Shown here in pieces: positions 57,411-64,000 of a DNA stretch of 64,000 nucleotides (its first letter is position 1; each line of letters opens with the position of its first letter). The translations under genes were made by a program, and so were the position numbers. The notes beneath the pieces are model-generated. The model did no database searches and was not told the DNA's origin. It was given only the letters and a program-made list of their open reading frames with translations. The DNA comes from Paraphaeosphaeria minitans (taxonomy: Eukaryota; Ascomycota; Dothideomycetes; Pleosporales; Didymosphaeriaceae). The stretch is taken from contig WJXW01000002.1 in assembly GCA_015832175.1 (NCBI GenBank), positions 2,852,001 to 2,916,000 of the forward strand, in the 5' to 3' direction.

Positions 57411-58114
57411 GGAAACGGTTGAAAGCGAGGTTGGCGGGCTGGGAGCAAAGAGTAGCTGCAGCCTGGATGTCAAAAGTTCACGAACGCGATGCCGCGGTCC
57501 AACTAGCGCCTTGGCACATCGGTCGTTTTCACCGAAACTCCGGCCGCGTTGCCTGCATTACACGGGTACGGTAGACCGTGTTCCTAATGCTCTGCTGAAT
57601 AGGTACCTACGATACTACTTTCAAGCTGGTGATTTCGGCCTCCCTAACCAAAGGCGATTAATTCGGTCGGATGCTCAAGGTAAGGACGTGTACGGAGAAT
57701 ACACGACTTGAAACATCTCACACATTCAATGCTCTCCATACGGTATCGCCACCAATGCAATACCTACCTAACTCGCCACCAATGCAATACCTACCTAACT
57801 GGGAAGGCGTTGATTGACCAACTATCTCTCAACCATCCCATCCGTGGTCGCTTTGATAAAGAGCAACGCCCTTACCTTCCGGGGTCTCTATTATCCCAAG
57901 CCCAACCATGTTATGATCCTGTGCTACGAATGCAGACCTGGATCTTGAACCCTAGCATACTAAACGTCTTAGTGAAGTCCCATAGGTAAAAGCTGCTGGT
58001 GGACTTCCAGGTCAAAATTATAGATTGCAATTAATTTCCTGAAAGCTCTGACTCATCGTTTGGCGAAGCCCCTCTGTTTCATAATCTCCGGTATCACGTC
58101 TAGAAGATTGACAC
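57411..58114. other. intergenic region, 0.7 kb
   Basis: Upstream of MFAP1; contains the 27-bp tandem duplication and no recognised gene. Confidence 0.45.
57746..57799. repeat. exact 27-bp tandem duplication
   Basis: Two identical copies (57746-57772 and 57773-57799) containing CCACCAATGCAATACCTACC. Perfect identity points to a recent event. Confidence 0.95.
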
Positions 58115-58440
58115 TCAAATGTACCAACGGGACTTATGTTTTGCGTCGTTGATAACCTGGTACGCAGGGTTAGACGCCTCATATGTCTTGATGTTGTCAG
58201 GCTCTTTCGGTGCAAGTCCTGCTGCCCTTTCTTGCTCAGCTTTTAACGCCGCCTTTCTTGCTTCTAGCGCTTTGCCTTTCTCCACCTTCTATTATTCCTA
58301 CTCGTCGGCATACTGCTTTACGAGCTTCGTATTCACTCCATGGCCAAAACCGCTGCTGCACCATTTTAGTGAGCGCCTTAGTACCAATAGTGGAGGTTTC
58401 CGCATTGCTGCGCAGAACAAAGACGTGATCCCAGACTAGA
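58115..58440 (-). pseudogene. decayed C-terminal gene fragment, unknown family
   Basis: On the minus strand one frame reads VWDHVFVLRSNAETSTIG, then ALTKMVQQRFWPWSEYEARK. A second frame continues KVEKGKALEARKAALKAEQ and EPDNIKTYEASNPAYQV to a stop at 58115-58117. In the second frame the stretch KQYADE is followed by three stops (58298-58300, 58292-58294, 58289-58291), each of which would be Gln if a C-to-T change at CpA were reversed. A frameshift plus these stops suggests a dead gene, although an unrecognised intron could explain part of it. No family is identified. Confidence 0.4.
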
Positions 58441-58683
58441 TTTACGCTGGCGCCATCAGATTCCGCTCCAGTATGAAGAGCTAACTAATCTTGATATATC
58501 AATGCGGCGTACTTGACTGGACATGAAAATTCACGCGCATTACCTCACTGGACATTTTGCAAGCACAGGCTACACTCTAATAGTATTGTCAACAGTGTGG
58601 ATCAATACCTACTTCAATGTATACATGTTCATAAGGACGAGAAGCAGCACTGTAGCGGCGGGTTCAAATTGGGGTGTTACATT

Positions 58684-58709
58684 AGGTAGGTAGGTAGGTA
58701 GGTAGGTAG
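58684..58709. repeat. (AGGT)6 microsatellite
   Basis: Six and a half copies of AGGT. The reverse complement word ACCTACCT also occurs in the 27-bp duplication 0.9 kb to the left. Confidence 0.95.
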
Positions 58710-59102
58710 ACATCTTGGTTTCTCACCCATATTTGCACTTGCGCCATTCCCAGCTCATACAATTCCAAAGTATAATTCTATGCATTCTACAGTATTAATA
58801 ACTATTCTAGAAACCATGCGTTCGTCCACTCCTTGCGTCATCCGCAAAGCAGGTGTCTGTAATACAAAACCACCAATCTCGACGAATTCCTACCGAGGAT
58901 TCCAGCTCTTCCGTGAGCCCACACCCGACCAAGCTCGGCGCCTCATTGTTGATAAATACTGGTATTTTCCATTTTCCATCCAGACGCACCACTGCGCCGA
59001 GCTGAGACCTACATCGAGGATTGTCGCCAAATGAGATCGGCTAATCCTCGATCGGGAAGCTTAACAGAATCGAAAAGTAATGCAGGTAGAGAGGATTTGT
59101 GG

Positions 59103-59549
59103 CTAGGGGGACCCATTCGATAGGTACTTCGTTACCAGGTAAAGTACAAATGGCAGCGCTAGGAGGAGGAACATCTTGCGAACCTCGCTGCGCTCCTCTC
59201 GCGGCGCGACAGGTACATCTACTCCACCAGGCAGGTGACCTTGGTTGTCATCTCGGGGTTCCGCGAGCAGAAAATCATGATGTCTGACCCCGGGTGGAAA
59301 CCGTCTACCTGAAAATTGTCTACTGGCATCGATCGGCTCGTCTTCCTCGCGATGACCACGGTAAATACCGCAGTAGTTGTTGACTCTGGTCGTGACTGCG
59401 GCTCTACGATGACACTGGTGGCCTGCTAGAGTTCGCAAGGTGCATCGTGGTGTGCGGTCATCGTAGCACAAGTATGCAAGGTCGTTGCGTACGCCGTGCC
59501 GTGTCCCGAGACGGGCTAATTCGTTATGTGAAACTTTGTGATACACCAT
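59103..59549 (-). CDS. doubtful open frame, 148 aa, possible tail-anchored protein
   Basis: ATG 59549 opens MVYHKVSHNELARLGTRHG, an Arg/His-rich, Cys-containing stretch. The frame ends in one hydrophobic helix (MFLLLALPFVLYLVTKYL) and NGSP. A tail-anchored membrane protein would look like this, but no family resemblance is seen and the surroundings are gene-poor. It may be a chance frame. Confidence 0.3.
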   Translation of the reverse strand: MVYHKVSHNELARLGTRHGVRNDLAYLCYDDRTPRCTLRTLAGHQCHRRAAVTTRVNNYCGIYRGHREEDEPIDASRQFSGRRFPPGVRHHDFLLAEPRDDNQGHLPGGVDVPVAPREERSEVRKMFLLLALPFVLYLVTKYLSNGSP

Positions 59550-60609
59550 TGTAGTAGTGATCAGTTCGATTGAGACCGGCTATCGATACTATGCGTGAAA
59601 GCAGTAATGTGAAGTATTTTTTTTGTGGTAGTGATGGTTGTGCGATGGTGACTATGTGTTGTTCAAATTACAACGAGAAGTTGTCCATACATTTATGGAT
59701 AATTTTCATTTGTTTCCGCTGGAAAAGTCCAAGGAACAAACACAAAGAGAAGCGTCTGAGAACTGGCTGGCTTTGGGAGTGAAGGGCATGCTGCCACAGA
59801 CAGCTTGAACAAAGGCATCGGCATTGTGGTGTTTTTCTTTTGAGCACGATTCATTATGTTGCGCGAGCTATCCCAGAGAGGATACCAGTTTCATAATACA
59901 AAGACTTTGTTCTGGGTGGCTTAACTTCGAGGCAATCAGACAATGATGCTAAAGTTATGTTTGGTATGGAAGCAAGACAATGCTTACAAGACGCTCATTG
60001 TTCGTTACTATAATGACGTGAAAAACTGCTGGCTACGGTGGCGAGCACCGTCTGAGTTTGTACACTAGCAATCGCCTCGTTATATCGAGCGGCTCTCTGG
60101 AATAGATTCATACTTTCCCTGTAAATACTTGACTGGTTCAAATTAGGTCCTTGCGTGGCCAGCTTACAATCTTATTCGTATCATGAACAGGTCGTGACTC
60201 ATATGTACGCAAGTATCACAAAGTCCTGCTCGAGGATACCAGGTCTTGACACCGAAACATCACAAGTGGATGCTGCTGATATAGTCAAAGCGAGCATCCA
60301 GATAGAGCCCACATCACAAGTACAGACCATGAGACTGGTGATGTTTCCGTGAGATTATATTTGAGAAGAGTCACATGAACTGTCTATCTACCAGCGGCCC
60401 ATAGGGAACACTTGTTTTCGTATTCTCCACGATCGACCGACAGCCATTATCCATAATCCCACTCAATGGTGGTTCGATCCTCGCTGTAGTTCCTGTGAGA
60501 TATTTATATAGTGATGCTCACTGCAGCGCAGCAACCTTGGACCGGTGTTAAGGAGAAGCCATATGTTGGATCATCAGCGTGGTCCGACATAATGGTACAA
60601 ATTTACTTA

Positions 60610-60932
60610 CTAGCAGTCAGAAAAGGCGTTCTTAATCATGCAACAGGAGCGATGAGGCTTGCCAATCGGACTCTTGCAATCCTTGCCGCGCCAGGTTCCC
60701 ATAGACTGAAAGCAGCAGTAGTAAGACTCATCCCAGGCGACCCTGTTGCTCTCAGGAGAGCCGCTTTTGAACCAGCACTTGCCTGTGAGGTAAAACAGTC
60801 AGCAAATAAGAGAACTGCAGTTAGGAGCAAAGTATATTCCCCACGGGAGATAGGAATTCCGTGCTGGAATATCATCTTACAGGACATAGCCGTAGCGGCG
60901 AAGAGGAAGACAAGAATGTTGGTGAACTGCAT
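60610..60932 (-). CDS. small secreted cysteine-rich protein, effector candidate (2 exons, 74 aa, 8 Cys)
   Basis: Exon 1 (60881-60932) encodes the signal peptide MQFTNILVFLFAATAMS. A 98-bp intron (60783-60880) has a GTAAGA donor, CTAAC and CTGAC branch candidates and a CTCACAG acceptor. It joins in frame to exon 2 (60610-60782), which ends in TAG. The mature part of about 57 residues starts CKCWFKSGSPESN and contains Cys at 18, 20, 40, 41, 53, 64, 65 and 74, including two CC pairs (YYCCFQ and RSCCMIK) and a C-terminal Cys. Eight cysteines allow four disulfides. Unspliced, the frame runs on through the intron into an unrelated 98-residue read with few cysteines, which hides the gene. Short length, secretion signal, cysteine pattern and a gene-poor site fit apoplastic effectors or antimicrobial-type peptides. 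No named family is recognised and no activity is claimed. Confidence 0.82.
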
Positions 60933-62196
60933 TGTTGCTGTCGGACACTCCGAGTTATTTCTGAATTTTATGGGACTCGTAGTCGCTTAGGAGAAGTCTC
61001 TCGGTCGAGTTTTTGAGCGACAGAGAGTAAGTCGTTCCGGAAGTTTTATATGTGCGTGGAATTGAGGAAATCTACTAGCGGCTCCGCCCGACAGTGTGAA
61101 CGTTTGTAAGGCGAACGAAGTGATACGCACATCTCTGTTACCTCGACAGTGGGAAATTAAACCTACAGTGGTCAAACAGGTTGGGAGTCACACAGAATCG
61201 ACCAAAAAGTCCTTTGGAAGTGGAAGAAAGAGGCGAGAACTATCTGTGCGTATCAACCCCTCAGCAGGGAATCGCACCGACCGCAGTCGGTCATAGCGGA
61301 AAGGCTATCAAAGGCAATCAATGGATCCGTGTTCATCAGTACGAGCGGGATACCTCACCCAAGCTGTCGTTTGCAGTTAACCACCGACCGTGCGGAATAG
61401 TTCAAGGCACAAGACGACGTAAAACGCTCTCTCTCCAACTTGCGGCTTACCCGCACTCTTGCTGATGTGAATACAGCACGGCCCTAAATTTGCAACAGCA
61501 GACACACCTGACGTCCTCGAAGTAAGCATGGTCGGACAAGGCTACTAGGGTTGGGCATGAGAACGCGAAGGGCATGCAGGCCACGGTGATAATAGTTAAA
61601 GTAGACTGACGAGAAACCGTCTGTGCGAATAATGAAACAGCTTTTTGTCTGCAACACCCATGGGAATACCACAGCGACGTCTAAAAGTCAAGTACCTTCT
61701 TCACTGGTTGCCAGCGTGGGGCTGATGCCACCGGATCTTCGTTTCAAGAACTACCCAAGTTGTGTCCAGAAGAGGAAAGAAGAAGGCTATCGCGTGACCT
61801 GTATAAGGCTCCAAGCTTTCTCATGCCGGCTTTTGTGTATATTATGGGCGGTTTTGGGGACAACAAACGATACTGTGCTTTGATTGGATGAGGCGCACCT
61901 GCGGCCCCACCTCCGACTTTCTTGTCAGGGAATTGCGGCATCAGTACAACCCCACTGCGGCCTGACACACCACTTTTTTAGGCACATCTACGAACGCAGG
62001 ATCTAAACCTCGCTCTGTTCAATCGGACTCGCATCGTGCGCCGGCGTTAGGTATTACCTACCGAGGATGTTCAATAGACCAGGATGCCCAAAAACGCTAA
62101 CCTGCCACGTCAATGGCGGTGTGGAACCCGTGGCGACCATATGCAAGTCGCGTCCTTTGGCCATCGCGGGATGGCTTTCAACCTCTTCGACACACC
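60933..62196. other. intergenic region, 1.26 kb
   Basis: Divergent promoters of the small secreted protein gene (-) and the 62.2-kb gene (+). No other gene or repeat is recognised. Confidence 0.45.
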
Positions 62197-63522
62197 ATGA
62201 GCAATCGAAGACCGTCCGCTTTTGGGTCCTTTTTCGGCTCCAAGTCTTTCAAAGAAGTTACCAATGCCGCCAAACAAGTCTCTCCACTCGTCAAAACCGT
62301 GCAGGCGGTGGAAGGCATCTTCCAGGCTGGCGAGCTCATGTACAACGCTAACGAAACCGCTGGTAACCTGAACGAGTTTATACCCAAGGCGTCAAAGATT
62401 ATAGATCGCCTCGAGGCCTTTGTTCCATCTATGCAGGTCATGGGCAGCTCATTTTGCGACACGATTAAAATATTCAGTACCTTCAACACCATCGCTACCA
62501 CAGTGGGTATTGGCGCAAACGTTGTTTTGACATATCAGGGTGTCCAGGCTTTGCATCTCATCGCGGCACAGTTGAAAGACGTCTCTACAGCTCTGGCTGC
62601 ACAGACAGCACTACTCGCCCAGAAGGACTTTCCGCAGTACGTGTACGATTTGATCCACGAGAGGCTGGGACAAACGTCCGACGATCCGAATCACGAACAC
62701 TGGTTCTTCCTATATCATCCAGATAACGATTGGTATGTACATTCAGGGCGCAAAGAGATGTAGCAGTGTGTTATTCGAAAGCTCAGGACTCTCTCCATGG
62801 ACCGTGGTTTCCTGATATCAATAGCAAGCGTACATACCTGTTTGTGCCTGAATCCTGCCATTTTTGGATATTGCGCTGACTTGTCCCCTTCTCATTGTAG
62901 GTATCCCAAGTTCTACCACCTGCTCGAGACAAAGCCTTTGGGACCCGCGTTCTGCGGCTACACGAACCAGATCGACACTGCGTTTAGTTTTATGATGGCA
63001 GCACGACAATACGCTAACACAGAGAGGGAACGACGAGCAAAGAAACAGGGACGGAAAGTGCGTTCCGTGATGCTCCATCTTCTAGTCCCAGCTTATCAGC
63101 CCATCGTCATCGCTGAAGCGCTCAAGATCCCGGAAGAGATTGGCGATTTCGCCATAGAAGGAAGGGTTAACAGCAATAAACCCTTTGTGTGGATGAACCT
63201 GCCCGATGACCAAAGGCGTTATGTTGTCGACGTTGGACAGTGGATTCCTCCCACGGCAGGCTGGTGGGAGTTCGCAATGTCGAAGCTAGGGTTGGCGGAG
63301 CAGCCTCTTCAGCTGAAGGAAGCGAGGATACTAGGTCAAAGTCAGCATCCTATCGAACAGCTATTGGAGGAAACCTCCACAGAGCAGATCGAAGCAGAGA
63401 CCCAGGGAAATCTTGAAACAAAAGACGCCCTACAAGCTGCAGATCATGGGAAAGATGGTGCTCAGCGCCGGAAAAATGCCACGCCTTTACACCAGCGGCG
63501 TCGAAAACACACTAAAAAGTAG
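62197..63522 (+). CDS. hypothetical protein (2 exons, 385 aa), fungal-specific
   Basis: Exons 62197-62732 and 62901-63522 are joined by a 168-bp intron (GTATGT donor, CATTGTAG acceptor). The junction reads HPDNDWYPKFYHLLETKPLG. An in-frame ATG at 62113 exists, but MSNRRPSAFGSFFG at 62197 is the better start. The N-terminal half is helical, with amphipathic segments (KSFKEVTNAAKQVSPLVKTV, FIPKASKIIDRLEAFVPSMQ) and a hydrophobic Gly-containing stretch (TIATTVGIGANVVLTYQGVQ). The second half looks globular (HLLVPAYQPIVIAEALKIPE, GRVNSNKPFVWMNLPDDQRR, DVGQWIPPTAGWWEF) and ends in a Lys/Arg-rich tail (HQRRRKHTKK). No named domain is recognised. The helical N-terminus with a hydrophobic hairpin invites comparison with fungal membrane-active or incompatibility proteins, but this is a guess. 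Confidence 0.78.
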
Positions 63523-64000
63523 AGATGATGCCACTGTTCGAAGAAGCGAAAATATCAGTATCAGCTTCACGTCATGGAAGGAATTCACAGGAAATCGTCG
63601 GCAAGGTGTGGTTCATCACCGAGACTACTCACAAGTGAGAAGCTTGGAGACCTTCAGACTGGTACTTAATGTTGAAAGCTTTACTCGGCCAAGAACAATG
63701 TTTAGGCAGAAAACCATGGCGGTCGCTTGAACCAGGACAAGAGATTGGCATCACAAGTCGGACCCCATGCTGCGTAGGCTCAACCAAACCAGAAGTCTCT
63801 GCCAGGCACCAACTTCTGCCTTCGAATGACCAGTTCAGTTTACTCAATCCCTGGAGCAACAAATTCAAAAATAGCAAAGCCATGACTTGGCTCTTGCGCA
63901 GATTTGACCTGCGCCGGTTTCTACATTCAATAAAAAACGAGTCCATTCCCGTACAATGCCTCACAATGTCGTCACAAAAAGCCTTCTCGTAATCAGCTAA
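63523..64000. other. 3' flank, 0.48 kb
   Basis: Short frames on both strands, none supported; no repeat or RNA gene is seen. Confidence 0.4.

Larger units (their letters stand above)
58441..60609. other. gene-poor region, 2.2 kb
   Basis: Apart from a doubtful frame at 59103-59549 and the AGGT repeat, nothing is recognised. A short frame at 58780-59034 (84 codons) has an ATG but no other support. Confidence 0.4.

Noticed and set aside
60511..60990. 159-codon plus-strand frame opposite the small secreted protein gene
   Set aside because: No motif or signal, whereas the minus strand gives a signal peptide, consensus intron and cysteine-rich product.

Overview
The window is nuclear DNA of a filamentous ascomycete (Pezizomycotina, most likely Dothideomycetes; the class is inferred). 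Genes are split by short introns of about 41-170 bp with GTRNGT donors and CTAAC/CTGAC branch sites. Orthologues of fungal housekeeping genes are easy to recognise: ATG22, CYP8, ANP1, DBP5, BZZ1, a SUN-family wall protein, a copper-fist regulator, EFM7 and MFAP1. Decayed sequences carry C-to-T changes in CpA context, the signature of repeat-induced point mutation (RIP). Splice models below were built by eye, checking that frames close and that family motifs run across each junction.

Left part (1-8.1 kb): a DIMINUTO/DHCR24-type FAD oxidoreductase cut by the window edge, a four-exon vanillyl-alcohol-oxidase-like flavoenzyme, and a zinc alcohol dehydrogenase. Together they suggest oxidation of aromatic alcohols. 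A complete 2.9-kb PIF/Harbinger transposon (5193-8106) lies 110 bp upstream of the dehydrogenase start. It has terminal inverted repeats, a TCA target duplication, a Myb/SANT-like gene and a DDE transposase gene. Both genes carry RIP-type nonsense changes, and the first catalytic Asp codon of the transposase now reads Asn.

Middle part (9.6-46.2 kb) is mostly conserved genes. In order: a GPI-type surface protein (-), CYP8 (-), a Gln-rich protein with three GQIN repeats (+), ATG22 (-), a secreted cupin (+), a hypothetical protein (-), a FIST-domain protein (-), ANP1 (+), a DUF202 membrane protein (+), DBP5 (-) divergent from BZZ1 (+), a SUN-family protein (+), a copper-fist factor with two REP-like Cys clusters (-), EFM7 (+) and a hypothetical protein (+).

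Right part (46.4-64 kb) is more accessory. A Dal5-type transporter (-) and a dienelactone hydrolase (+) diverge. They are followed by a short-chain dehydrogenase (+) convergent with a Zn2Cys6 regulator (-), and by the wreck of a medium-chain reductase. This looks like a small catabolic cluster. MFAP1 is the only housekeeping gene here. Beyond it lie decayed fragments, simple repeats, a hidden two-exon gene for a 74-residue secreted protein with eight cysteines (60610-60932, -), and a two-exon gene of unknown function (62197-63522, +).
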